Part shown: positions 7,920-15,100 of the stretch, piece after piece
Numbering within the stretch: position 1 is the first letter of the stretch
Layout: every line of letters begins with the position of its first letter
Source: Sporolactobacillus vineae DSM 21990 = SL153
Lineage (GTDB): Bacteria; Bacillota; Bacilli; Bacillales; Sporolactobacillaceae
NCBI RefSeq assembly: GCF_000377985.1
Contig: NZ_KB899052.1
Location: 1-52,150 of the forward strand
Length of the DNA: 52,150 nucleotides
Direction: 5' to 3'
Position numbers and translations under genes: made by a program
The notes under the pieces: generated by a model
What the model was told of the DNA's origin: nothing
The model's input: the letters and a program-made list of their open reading frames with translations, nothing else
The model's database searches: none

Positions 7920-8116
7920 AGAAAACAGACTGGTTCTTTTCTGCTTTTTTGATCATTATGGGTCTGACCTGCCTGCTCTTTTCGGCCAGTGCGTTTGGCC
8001 ACGAGAGTTTTCTGGCATTTGGAAGAACACTGTTCAAGGTCTGCATGTGGGCAGCCTGCCCGATTGTCCTTTTTGGTAGTCTGTATCTTTGGTTTCACTA
8101 TAGAAACAAAGGATAA
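7916..8116 (+). CDS. Small two-TM protein with conserved cysteines, coupled to the kinase (copy 1)
   Basis: A 66-residue protein with two hydrophobic segments (about 7-27 and 40-60) and a basic tail. It overlaps the kinase stop by 4 bases. The paralogue at 41892 is also 66 residues and keeps Cys19, Cys43 and Cys48 at identical positions, the last in the form C-x4-CP. Because the cysteines lie in or next to the membrane segments, they could bind Cu(I) or form a redox switch. The fixed gene order and coupling suggest a third component of the signalling system (inference). No family is recognised. Confidence 0.7.
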   Translation: MKKTDWFFSAFLIIMGLTCLLFSASAFGHESFLAFGRTLFKVCMWAACPIVLFGSLYLWFHYRNKG

Positions 8117-8152
8117 TTTTTTCTTCTTTTACTTTTTTGGGAATTACTCAGT

Positions 8153-8198
8153 TTCTACATGGGTTCCACATCGATTCCACACAATTCTTGTTTACACT
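8153..8198 (+). promoter_or_regulatory. Triple 11-bp direct-repeat box and -10 before the micro-gene operon
   Basis: TTCTACATGGG, TTCCACATCGA and TTCCACACAAT follow each other head to tail, with ACA cores at 8157, 8168 and 8179 (period exactly 11). TACACT at 8193-8198 is the presumed -10. This is the clearest example of the box and the only one with three perfect-phase repeats. It gives the micro-genes their own promoter, separate from the kinase operon. Confidence 0.7.
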
Positions 8199-8230
8199 CA
8201 TGATTGTAGAACGAGAGGAGGAAGGAATCG

Positions 8231-8428
8231 ATGGACTGGTCCTGGCTGCTGTTGCTTGCTTGTCCCCTGATGATGCTCCCAATGATGTTTATGATGATGA
8301 AGGGAAACCATTCGGACACCGACCACTCAGAACACCAGCACGGCGCAAACGAGTCGGCCGACTTGAAAGAACAGAATAAACTGCTGCGGGAACAACTTCA
8401 GCAGTTGAAACACAAGGATGAATCTTGA
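8231..8428 (+). CDS. Cys/Met-rich membrane micro-protein with coiled-coil tail (copy 1)
   Basis: A 65-residue protein with an N-terminal membrane segment containing LLACPLMMLPMM (Cys11 and many Met), then a His/Asp-rich linker (NHSDTDHSEHQHG) and a C-terminal amphipathic helix (LKEQNKLLREQLQQLKHK) that looks like a short coiled coil. Cys, Met and His are all Cu(I)/Cu(II) ligands, so a metal-binding membrane protein is likely (inference). GAGAGGAGGAAGG upstream is a strong ribosome site. The paralogue at 42201 has nearly the same membrane segment. It is the first gene of a three-gene unit under the triple repeat box. Confidence 0.7.
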   Translation: MDWSWLLLLACPLMMLPMMFMMMKGNHSDTDHSEHQHGANESADLKEQNKLLREQLQQLKHKDES

Positions 8429-8450
8429 ACAATGACAGGGAGGGATAGTA

Positions 8451-8588
8451 ATGAATTGCTGCGGTAATCACGATCACCAAGCGCATAAGCATGAAAGCCA
8501 GCAGAAACAGAGCGAGCTTGATGCGTTAAAAGAAGAGAACAGTCGGCTGAAGAGCGAGCTTAAGCAACTAATAACCAAGCAAGCGTAA
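8451..8588 (+). CDS. 45-residue MNCCGN micro-protein, apparent chimera of its neighbours
   Basis: ATG 8451 with AGGGAGGG (8437-8444) six bases upstream; stop TAA 8586. The protein begins MNCCGNHDHQAHKHE, almost the same start as the next gene (MNCCGNSGDN), but ends in ELDALKEENSRLKSELKQL, a heptad-like helix resembling the tail of the previous gene. It has no membrane segment. Two adjacent Cys plus four His near the N-terminus suggest metal binding. The second copy of the module at 42 kb lacks this gene. It probably arose by recombination or partial duplication of the flanking genes (inference). Confidence 0.6.
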   Translation: MNCCGNHDHQAHKHESQQKQSELDALKEENSRLKSELKQLITKQA

Positions 8589-8609
8589 CTATTTGAGGAG
8601 GGGTTGGTA

Positions 8610-8867
8610 ATGAATTGCTGCGGAAATTCAGGCGACAATCCGGACAATGAAGACCACAATGGCCATGGAACACATAAGCACAGCCATCTGCTGATGATGG
8701 CAGTCTGCTTCATTATCCCGATAGCGGTCATCATCGGTTTGCTTTTTACAGGAGGATTCACAGGATCAAACAGTTTGCTTATACTCGCAGCGGTGCTGAT
8801 CTGCCCGCTGATGCATCTGTTCATGATGCCATCGATAATGAAAAAAGGGAACGAGCACCATCATTGA
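8610..8867 (+). CDS. DUF2933-like membrane micro-protein, MNCCGN type (copy 1)
   Basis: An 85-residue protein starting MNCCGN, followed by an Asp/His-rich stretch, two TM segments (about 27-47 and 55-72) and the motif ICPLMHLFMMP (Cys65, Met68, His69) just before a His-rich end (NEHHH). The CPLMHLFM motif resembles DUF2933 proteins found near copper genes (family assignment from memory). ATG 8610 is chosen: GAGGAGGGG at 8595-8603 is correctly spaced, while the in-frame TTG 8604 is too close. The paralogue is at 42408. Probable role: membrane metal handling; mechanism unknown. Confidence 0.7.
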   Translation: MNCCGNSGDNPDNEDHNGHGTHKHSHLLMMAVCFIIPIAVIIGLLFTGGFTGSNSLLILAAVLICPLMHLFMMPSIMKKGNEHHH

Positions 8868-8903
8868 GCTGTAAAATCAGAACTATAATCGATGATTCCT
8901 CAC

Positions 8904-8940
8904 AGAGACGAAAACTCGACCGGGTTTTTCGTCTCTATAT
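8904..8940 (+). terminator. Terminator of the micro-gene operon
   Basis: AGAGACGAAAACTCG (8904-8918) and CGGGTTTTTCGTCTCT (8921-8936) form a long stem. A poor T tract follows. Confidence 0.6.
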
Positions 8941-9010
8941 TTATAAGGATTTGTGAAAATGAGAGTGGCATTCATCTTGGCAAGGTTCTTACATTGAGCG
9001 GGGGAAACAC

Positions 9011-10921
9011 ATGAAACACGCGTATAGAAATATCATCATTTATACATTTACTGTTCTGGTTGTTATGGGCATCATCAAATGGTTCACCGGTCCGACGACT
9101 GGTGTTGAACCAATGTCGTTCAGCACCTTTCAGCAACATTTGGTCAAGGGAGATGTCAGAGAACTGGCACTTCAGCCTTATGGAAGCGTCTATACAGCAA
9201 CAGGCCGGTTAAATAATGCAGGCAAGAAGACCACCTTTAGAGCTTATGTTCCGGCAAGTGAAAAGGAAATCAATCAGATTACCTCATTGGCGAAGCAATC
9301 CAATCTGACGATTAAACCGGAAGCATCCACCCCTGGATGGATCCTGTTTCTTACTTCACTGGTGCCGTTTATTCTGATGACCTGGCTGATTTTCTTTCTG
9401 ATGAACCGTACGCGGGGCGGCAGCCAGATGATGAGTGCCGGCAAGAGTACGGCGAAACTTTACAAAGAAGATAATCATAAAGTCACGTTCAGCGATGTGG
9501 CTGGTGCGGATGAGGAAAAGCAAGAGTTAGTCGAGATTGTTGATTTCCTGAAAGATCCTGGAAAATTTTCTGTTCTGGGTGCACGAATTCCAAAAGGCGT
9601 CTTGCTTGAGGGTCCTCCGGGAACAGGGAAAACATTACTGGCCCGGGCGGTTGCCGGAGAGGCGGGTGTACCATTTTTTTCGATCAGCGGTTCTGACTTT
9701 GTAGAAATGTTCGTGGGTATCGGTGCTTCCAGAGTGCGCAATTTATTTGAACAGGCGAAAAAGAATCCGCCATGTATCATCTTTATAGATGAAATTGATG
9801 CTGTTGGCAGGCAGAGGGGTGCAGGACTGGGCGGTGGAAATGATGAACGGGAACAAACTCTGAACCAGCTTCTTGTAGAAATGGATGGTTTTGCTGCTGA
9901 TGAACGAATTATTGTTATTGCAGCGACCAACAGGCCGGATATTTTAGATCCCGCTTTGATGAGGCCGGGTCGTTTTGATCGCCAGATTGTCGTTGGCCGA
10001 CCGGATCTGAGGGGACGCGAAGCAATCCTCAGGGTTCATGCGCGTAATAAACCCCTGTCGAGAAAAATTGAGTTGAAGACCGTAGCAAAACTGACACCTG
10101 GATTTTCCGGAGCCGATCTTGAGAATCTGTTGAATGAAGCAGCTCTGGCTGCAGCCCGTGCAAACAAAATCGTTATTGATATGGAAGATATTAATGAAGC
10201 TGTTGAGCGTGTCATTGCCGGTGTCGCAAAAAAATCTCGTGTGATTTCAAAAAAAGAGCAGAATATTGTTGCGTATCATGAATCCGGACACACAATCATG
10301 GGTCTTGCACTGAATGGTGCCGATGAAGTGCATAAAGTGACGATTATTCCCCGGGGGCAGGCTGGCGGATATACAATTTCCTTGCCAAAAGAAGACCGGC
10401 ATTTAATAACCCGATCGGAGTTGCTGGAGAAGATTGCCGGACTGCTTGGCGGCCGTGCGGCTGAAGAAATTATCTTCGGTGAAGTATCAACAGGCGCAAG
10501 CAATGACTTTCAGAGGGCTACCGGTATCGCCAGACGCATGGTGACGGAGTGGGGAATGAGTGAGAAGCTTGGTCCGCTGCAGTTTGGCAATAGCAGCGGT
10601 CAGCCCTTTCTCGGCATGATACAGGGTGAACAAACGAACAGTGACCGGATTGCTTATGAAATCGATACCGAAGTTCAACAAATCATTAAAAAGCAATATG
10701 CACGCTGCAAGCAATTGCTCATGGAACATAGGGATAAACTTGAATTGATGGCGCAAACGCTGCTGAAGGTTGAAACCCTGGAAGCCGGACAGATTAGGGC
10801 CTTGTATGATCGTGGAGAATTTATCCAGGCAAGCGGTGACGGAGATTCATTTGTTTTAAAAAAATTCTTACTGAGTTCAGAGGTTAAGAAGATACAATCA
10901 GAGAAGCTGGCAGCATACTGA
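9011..10921 (+). CDS. ftsH: ATP-dependent zinc metalloprotease FtsH (accessory copy likely)
   Basis: 636 residues: TM1 about 8-25, a small extracytoplasmic domain, TM2 about 110-131, an AAA domain with Walker A GPPGTGKT (201-208) and Walker B FIDEID (258-263), the second region of homology, then the zinc protease motif HESGH (423-427). It extracts and degrades damaged membrane proteins. It differs from the usual housekeeping neighbourhood (hpt/tilS/coaX): here it stands between metal micro-genes and lgt, so it is probably a second, stress-specific FtsH carried by the copper region (inference). No regulator box was found in its 143-base upstream gap. GGGGGAAA precedes the ATG. The terminator overlaps its stop codon. 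Confidence 0.93.
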   Translation: MKHAYRNIIIYTFTVLVVMGIIKWFTGPTTGVEPMSFSTFQQHLVKGDVRELALQPYGSVYTATGRLNNAGKKTTFRAYVPASEKEINQITSLAKQSNLTIKPEASTPGWILFLTSLVPFILMTWLIFFLMNRTRGGSQMMSAGKSTAKLYKEDNHKVTFSDVAGADEEKQELVEIVDFLKDPGKFSVLGARIPKGVLLEGPPGTGKTLLARAVAGEAGVPFFSISGSDFVEMFVGIGASRVRNLFEQAKKNPPCIIFIDEIDAVGRQRGAGLGGGNDEREQTLNQLLVEMDGFAADERIIVIAATNRPDILDPALMRPGRFDRQIVVGRPDLRGREAILRVHARNKPLSRKIELKTVAKLTPGFSGADLENLLNEAALAAARANKIVIDMEDINEAVERVIAGVAKKSRVISKKEQNIVAYHESGHTIMGLALNGADEVHKVTIIPRGQAGGYTISLPKEDRHLITRSELLEKIAGLLGGRAAEEIIFGEVSTGASNDFQRATGIARRMVTEWGMSEKLGPLQFGNSSGQPFLGMIQGEQTNSDRIAYEIDTEVQQIIKKQYARCKQLLMEHRDKLELMAQTLLKVETLEAGQIRALYDRGEFIQASGDGDSFVLKKFLLSSEVKKIQSEKLAAY

Positions 10922-10940
10922 ATGCCGGCTTCTTTTTTTC
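10902..10940 (+). terminator. Terminator overlapping the ftsH stop codon
   Basis: AGAAGCTGGCA (10902-10912) pairs with TGCCGGCTTCT (10923-10933), followed by seven T. The TGA at 10919-10921 lies in the loop. Confidence 0.75.
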
Positions 10941-10999
10941 ATCACGGTTCGTCCCGATCAGCTTTGGATCAGAATTGTTATTGAGAATCACATCTTGAT

Positions 11000-11036
11000 A
11001 CCACATCGTTTCCACATACTTTTTCGATAAGATTCA
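11000..11036 (+). promoter_or_regulatory. Direct-repeat regulator box before lgt
   Basis: TACCACATCGT then TTCCACATACT, with ACA cores at 11003 and 11014 (period 11). GATAAGATT about 9 bases downstream is the presumed -10 region; it is less like TACACT than in the other boxes. Confidence 0.55.
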
Positions 11037-11073
11037 GGCTATAAAGTTATTATTTTCGAGAGGAGAAACATTC

Positions 11074-11865
11074 ATGTGGTTTCCAGGACCTGTTTTATTC
11101 AGAATCGGATCAACACCGATTAATACATTGGGGACAGCCATTGCACTAGCCACACTCATCGGATTGCTGCTCGCAGACCGCGATGCAAAGAGTCAGGGCA
11201 TTGATACTGATTCTATGCTGGAGCTCTCTGTTTATTCTGTACTCGGCGGAGTGATAGGGGCCAGATTATGGTTCGTACTCTTCAACTGGTCCTATTATGC
11301 CGCTCATCCTGGTGAGGTTTTAATGGTCTGGATGGGGGGATTGGCAATACAGGGGGGGATTCTTGGAGGGATTTTGACAGGTATCCGGCTCGCAAAGAAG
11401 AGGAAGCTGCCAGTTTGGCAGGTCGCTGATATCGTGGCGTCTCCACTGATCCTTGGAATGGCCATCGGCCGTTTCTCGGATTTTCTGACTGGCGATGCCT
11501 ATGGGATTCCAAGTCATTCATTTCTGGCTGTACAGTATCCCCCGGGAACGTTTGTCTACAATGTATTTGGTAGCCAGCCGGTTTTGCCGATGCCTTTATT
11601 TGAAGCGATTGGTGACTTGGTTATTTTGGGCATCATGCTCTTGATAAAAAACAGAAAACCATTCCAGGGTTTTCTATTCTTGTTAATGCTGGAACTCTAT
11701 TCGGTATTGAGATTTACGTTAGAGTTCTGGAGAGGCGACAGTCTCAGAACGGTTCTTAATTTAAAAGTCGCCCAGCTGACTGCTATGGTAACGATCTTTA
11801 TCGCTGTTGGTTTTATGATCCGGCGTTTCAGGCAAATGAAAGCATATCGCAGAGAGAATAGTTGA
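11074..11865 (+). CDS. lgt: Prolipoprotein diacylglyceryl transferase (accessory Lgt)
   Basis: A 263-residue polytopic membrane protein that transfers diacylglycerol from phosphatidylglycerol to the lipobox cysteine of prolipoproteins. Visible family elements: the N-terminal FPGPVLFRIG, the loop GGLAIQGGILGGI and the signature region GRFSDFLTGDAYG, where most Lgt proteins have GN-x-x-N; here both Asn positions differ (S/D and T), which is unusual. The normal chromosomal lgt sits with hprK; this copy follows ftsH and a copper-linked regulator box. Extra Lgt genes in metal-resistance regions are known from Gram-positives. The multicopper oxidase lipoprotein at 3768 is an obvious client (inference). 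It is followed by two genes read in the same direction. Confidence 0.88.
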   Translation: MWFPGPVLFRIGSTPINTLGTAIALATLIGLLLADRDAKSQGIDTDSMLELSVYSVLGGVIGARLWFVLFNWSYYAAHPGEVLMVWMGGLAIQGGILGGILTGIRLAKKRKLPVWQVADIVASPLILGMAIGRFSDFLTGDAYGIPSHSFLAVQYPPGTFVYNVFGSQPVLPMPLFEAIGDLVILGIMLLIKNRKPFQGFLFLLMLELYSVLRFTLEFWRGDSLRTVLNLKVAQLTAMVTIFIAVGFMIRRFRQMKAYRRENS

Positions 11866-11898
11866 AAGAACGAAAAAAGTCAGAGGGGAAACAAAAAT

Positions 11899-12336
11899 AT
11901 GAAAAAAGAAGGATTCGGATCAACCCCAAATGGTAAAAAGCCAGGTCGGAGGAAAGCACTGTTGAAGTCTATCGTTTCCATTTTGTTTGCCATAATTGCG
12001 ACATCGCACCATTGGCTGCATGTATTATTGATCTCCCTTGGCTTGACTTCGGTCGGGGCGGCTTTATTTAATTTGCCTCCTGTTTTAAGAATCATTCTGC
12101 TGATTATTTCGCTGGCGGTTTCAATCCGTTTTATTTTCGTAGCAAAACGCAAATGGAAATCTGAACGGTCTGTTGCATGGGTGTATGTTGTCTCTTCAAT
12201 TCTTTCAATTGTAATCGTATTTTCGGCTGTACCCCAAACTGTCAGTATGATCATTCAGTCTCCTTCAAATACACAGAATCCCGGCAATATAGGTACACAC
12301 GACCATAATCACAGTGATATGAATAAATTGCCATAA
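11899..12336 (+). CDS. Three-TM membrane protein with His-rich tail, unknown family
   Basis: 145 residues: a basic N-terminus (KKPGRRK), hydrophobic segments at about 25-45, 58-80 and 92-112, and a C-terminal tail containing HDHNHSD that could bind metal outside the membrane. CAGAGGGGAAAC upstream is a good ribosome site. It lies 33 bases after lgt and 31 before the next gene, so it probably belongs to the lgt operon and to the direct-repeat regulon. The loop SHHWLHVLL and the spacing of the helices are not enough for a family call. Possibly a metal-related membrane protein. Confidence 0.6.
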   Translation: MKKEGFGSTPNGKKPGRRKALLKSIVSILFAIIATSHHWLHVLLISLGLTSVGAALFNLPPVLRIILLIISLAVSIRFIFVAKRKWKSERSVAWVYVVSSILSIVIVFSAVPQTVSMIIQSPSNTQNPGNIGTHDHNHSDMNKLP

Positions 12337-12367
12337 AATGATTAAGGGCAAGTATGGAGGTAACAAA

Positions 12368-13522
12368 ATGGACTCAAAGATTTATGACGTGATTATTACC
12401 GGCGCAGGTCCCGGCGGTACTTCGCTGGCGGCAAGCCTCGCGAATACCGGACTTCATGTTCTGATTTTGGAGAAACAGAGATTTCCTCGATATAAAGTCT
12501 GCGGGGGCGGGGTAACCAGAAGAGCCCTTCTGAAAATGCCGGTTGATATCTCGCCGGTTATCCGTGATCAGATCACTACGTTTGTTACGGTTGAAGGAGA
12601 TCAAGAGATTCAGGAGTTTAAACATAAAACACCTTTTATTTACATGGTGATGCGAACCGAAATGGATCAATTACTGGCGAAACATGCCGTTGACTGTGGC
12701 GCAGAACTGAAAGAGGACGCCTTTGTCATAAAAGTTGTCGAGCACAATGATCAAGTTAACGTGTACACAAGAAATCAGCAATACTCATGCCGATATTTGA
12801 TTGGCGCCGATGGTGTGAACAGCATTGTTGCGAAACAGTCCGGTTTAATGTCCGGACGGAGAAAAGCTCTGGCACTGGAATATGAATTAAAATGTGATCG
12901 GATCACAACCGTAAATTATAAAAATAAGGTGGTTATTGATTATACAAGTGTTCCTGATGGATATGCGTGGGTTTTTCCAAAAAATGATATTTTATCAGCA
13001 GGCATCGGCTCCTATTCCTTAAATCAGAAACAAATGAGCCGCTACTTACTTTCATTTCTTGATAAGCGGAAATTAAGCGGGTATCTGTTAAGTGCGAAGG
13101 GATCCTTTTTATCTGCAGGAGGAGTACGGCAGAAAATCATGACGCAACGAACCGCATTAATCGGAGACGCCGCCGGACTGGTCGATTCATTTGCCGGGGA
13201 GGGCATCTACTATGCTTTGTGGAGTGCTGCATTACTTGCTGAACGATTAAAAGAGACAATTAAAGATGGTCATCGAGATGCATTCGCAGCTTATCAAAAC
13301 GATGTCGACCAGCTTATCCTACCTGAACTCAGAGCATTGGATCAGTTCGGAAGAGAATTCTATAAAGATCCGAAATTCATGCAAAAGATGGTTGCCCGTT
13401 TTCCAAAATTACTGAATCTGGTCTTTGATGTTCTTCAAGGAAAAAGGGATTATTTCAAGTTGTACAAGAAATTCATTATCGTCAAATCATACGGCCGCTT
13501 TCTTAATCTGAAAACCAGTTGA
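12368..13522 (+). CDS. Geranylgeranyl reductase family flavoprotein
   Basis: A 384-residue FAD-dependent oxidoreductase. The N-terminal Rossmann motif GAGPGGTSLA is followed by EKQRFPRYKVCGGGV, typical of geranylgeranyl-reductase-like and tryptophan-halogenase-like proteins. GADGVNS and the second FAD motif LIGDAAGLVDSFAGEG are both in place. Such enzymes reduce isoprenoid double bonds of lipids or quinones; the substrate here cannot be read. ATG 12368 is preferred, with GGAGG at 12356-12360; the in-frame ATG 12338 overlaps the ribosome site. It is the last gene of the lgt unit. Its presence with Lgt and FtsH suggests remodelling or repair of the membrane under stress (inference). Confidence 0.8.
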   Translation: MDSKIYDVIITGAGPGGTSLAASLANTGLHVLILEKQRFPRYKVCGGGVTRRALLKMPVDISPVIRDQITTFVTVEGDQEIQEFKHKTPFIYMVMRTEMDQLLAKHAVDCGAELKEDAFVIKVVEHNDQVNVYTRNQQYSCRYLIGADGVNSIVAKQSGLMSGRRKALALEYELKCDRITTVNYKNKVVIDYTSVPDGYAWVFPKNDILSAGIGSYSLNQKQMSRYLLSFLDKRKLSGYLLSAKGSFLSAGGVRQKIMTQRTALIGDAAGLVDSFAGEGIYYALWSAALLAERLKETIKDGHRDAFAAYQNDVDQLILPELRALDQFGREFYKDPKFMQKMVARFPKLLNLVFDVLQGKRDYFKLYKKFIIVKSYGRFLNLKTS

Positions 13523-13870
13523 ATCAATTCGGCAGGTAATTAGCTAATTGCAATACATAATTTGATATTCCTGAACAAAATTCCCGGCCAACTTGACTTG
13601 GCTTAAAATTCAGTGTATATTAAATAATATGGATAGAATATGAAAATAATTGAAGCGTTGTTAGTGGGTTTATGTTTGTCTTATAATGAAGTTCAACATT
13701 CATAATTCATTTATTATAAAAGGGTTATCAATGTTAGTCGTTATTTTATTGGTACTTTTTTATAATATGTGAATTTTTTATTTTTCAGAGCGAAAATTCG
13801 GCTTATCATACTAAGCAGAGCAATCGTTTTTTAAGTGGAATGTGCACATATCAAAATTTTTTAATTAGGA
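13523..13870 (+). promoter_or_regulatory. AT-rich leader of the cold-shock gene with promoter
   Basis: A 348-base very AT-rich gap. TTGTTA (13658-13663) and TATAAT (13682-13687) with an 18-base spacer form a plausible promoter, giving a leader of about 185 bases. Long leaders are normal for csp mRNAs, whose structure changes with temperature. No other gene is seen. Confidence 0.4.
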
Positions 13871-13879
13871 GTGATTTAT

Positions 13880-14077
13880 TTGATCGGTAATGTTAAATGG
13901 TTTAATGCAGACAAGGGCTATGGTTTCATCGAATCCGAAGGCAATGATGATGTATTCGTACATTTCAGCGCTATTCAGGGCGATGGCTTCAAGACATTGG
14001 ATGAAGGCCAAAAGGTTGAATTCGATGTCGTTGATGGCCAGCGCGGCCCACAGGCTGCTAATGTCGTTCGACTGTAA
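13880..14077 (+). CDS. Cold-shock protein (CspA/CspB family)
   Basis: A 65-residue OB-fold RNA chaperone. RNP1 KGYGFIE and RNP2 VFVHF are intact, and the protein ends GPQAANVV like other Csp proteins. The start is TTG 13880 (MIGNVKWFN), because AGGAG at 13867-13871 is correctly spaced and Csp proteins begin a few residues before VKWFN; GTG 13871 overlaps the ribosome site. It binds single-stranded RNA/DNA and prevents secondary structure. It stands alone, with a long leader before it and a UUCG-loop terminator after it. Most bacilli have several paralogues, so a specific csp letter cannot be given. Confidence 0.92.
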   Translation: MIGNVKWFNADKGYGFIESEGNDDVFVHFSAIQGDGFKTLDEGQKVEFDVVDGQRGPQAANVVRL

Positions 14078-14087
14078 ATAGTGGTGA

Positions 14088-14127
14088 TTGAAAAAGGACC
14101 GTTCTTCTTCGGAAGGATGGTTTTTTT
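14088..14127 (+). terminator. Terminator of the cold-shock gene
   Basis: An imperfect stem closing on a C-TTCG-G tetraloop (around 14109-14114), with a TTTTTTT run at 14121-14127. Confidence 0.6.
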
Positions 14128-14238
14128 GCTGCCTAAAATATTTCTGCGTTTATACATTTGCGAAATTCTGAAGTGTCCCTGCTGCCATAGTACTTATTTA
14201 GTTTAACGAAGATCTGCTCATGATAGAGTTTGAGAAAT

Positions 14239-14400
14239 ATGAGAAAGCGAGTCGTGACATATATCCTGTATTTTGTATCTCTATTTTTGCTCATCGTCGT
14301 TGTCGGGCTCCTGTTCAGGCCCCATGATATTCCGGTAGTGAACGGGCTCATTGTGTCACTTGGCGCAACAATTGGTTTAGTGATCGGCAATTTATTGTAG
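14239..14400 (+). CDS. Possible 53-residue two-TM membrane peptide
   Basis: ATG 14239 to TAG 14398. The peptide starts MRKRVVTYILYFVSLFLLIV and has a second hydrophobic segment (NGLIVSLGATIGLVIGNLL). The basic N-terminus and two clean helices look like a real small membrane protein, but the ribosome site is weak (GAG only) and there is no recognised family. The flanking region is full of decayed sequence. It could be a remnant. Confidence 0.35.
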   Translation: MRKRVVTYILYFVSLFLLIVVVGLLFRPHDIPVVNGLIVSLGATIGLVIGNLL

Positions 14401-14520
14401 GATCGGAAGAAACAAAACAAATGAGTTTAAGGCGATTATCACAAGGCTTAAATGCAGTGCAACTGGCAATTTTCAATCATGGAGGCAAATACACCGGGGA
14501 TCACATGCAGTTGATGCGAT

Positions 14521-14706
14521 CAGAGCTTGCACTATCTGGTATACCGGGAACTGCTCAAGCAGGTCTGGGGCGGGCAAATGATCAACACCGACAGTAACTA
14601 TTTCCGCGTCTATATCGGGCATATCCGCAAAAAAATCGAGGAAAACCCTACTCAGCCCAAAATGATTCTTACGGAGCCGGGCGTCGGCTATCGTTTTGTG
14701 GAATGA
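14521..14706 (+). pseudogene. C-terminal fragment of a KdpE-like response regulator
   Basis: The frame gives YRELLKQVWGGQMINTDSNY, then FRVYIGHIRKKIEENP and the end LTEPGVGYRFVE before TGA 14704. This is the end of an OmpR-type winged helix; the spacing and IRKKIE-N-P...EPGVGYRF are typical of KdpE. The receiver domain and the kdp genes are absent. It is a truncated gene, probably left by an insertion or deletion. The preceding 120 bases hold no convincing frame. Confidence 0.65.
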
Positions 14707-14820
14707 GATACATCGGGAATAACATCTGTTGATCTAAAAGGACCTTTTAGATTACAAAATTGGCATAAAAATTTGCAAAGTGATGGGTCTCACTTTGCCG
14801 GGATTCATTTTTTTCAGTGG

Positions 14821-14935
14821 TGATGCAAACCCCAAAAGTTGGACAGCTTAATTACGCTGTTTGCTCGGAGGTTGAAATCTGATAGTTAATCGGACTCCAG
14901 CCCCCAAGTTTTTCTTCGATCCGATTTTGTAAATG
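14821..14935 (-). mobile_element. 3' remnant of an IS3-family transposase gene and element end
   Basis: Minus strand: the frame ending at 14852 reads QNRIEEKLGGWSPINYQ, followed by a short tail, which matches the C-terminal end of IS3/IS150-type OrfB transposases (R-I-x-x-K-L-G-x-x-S-P-x-x-Y). Just beyond the stop, CCAAAAGTTGGACAG at about 14831-14845 looks like a terminal inverted repeat of that family. The rest of the element is missing. It marks the junction between the decayed metal/sulfur region and a more GC-rich segment. Confidence 0.6.
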
Positions 14936-15100
14936 GTTTGTAGGCGGAAACACGAATATTTTATTAACAGTCTTAAAAACCACAGGCTCTGCCTGTGTGA
15001 AAATAAAGCTTCCAGAATCGTACCAGAAAAAACGCCTCAAGCGCTAAAATGGAGTTCGGCCGTCAACCGAAAAAAGAATAGCGAGGAGTGTCTGCGGCAA

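Noticed and set aside
8980-8998. Regulator box upstream of ftsH
   Set aside because: TTCATC and TTCTTACA are about 15 bases apart and lack the ACA phase; no convincing site.
13649-13705. A 21-codon frame in the cold-shock leader
   Set aside because: Very AT-rich, no ribosome site, no conserved features. Better explained as untranslated leader.
14421-14600. A 58-codon frame beginning MSLRRLSQ, overlapping the KdpE fragment
   Set aside because: Overlaps a better frame with clear KdpE similarity; no family and no good ribosome site.
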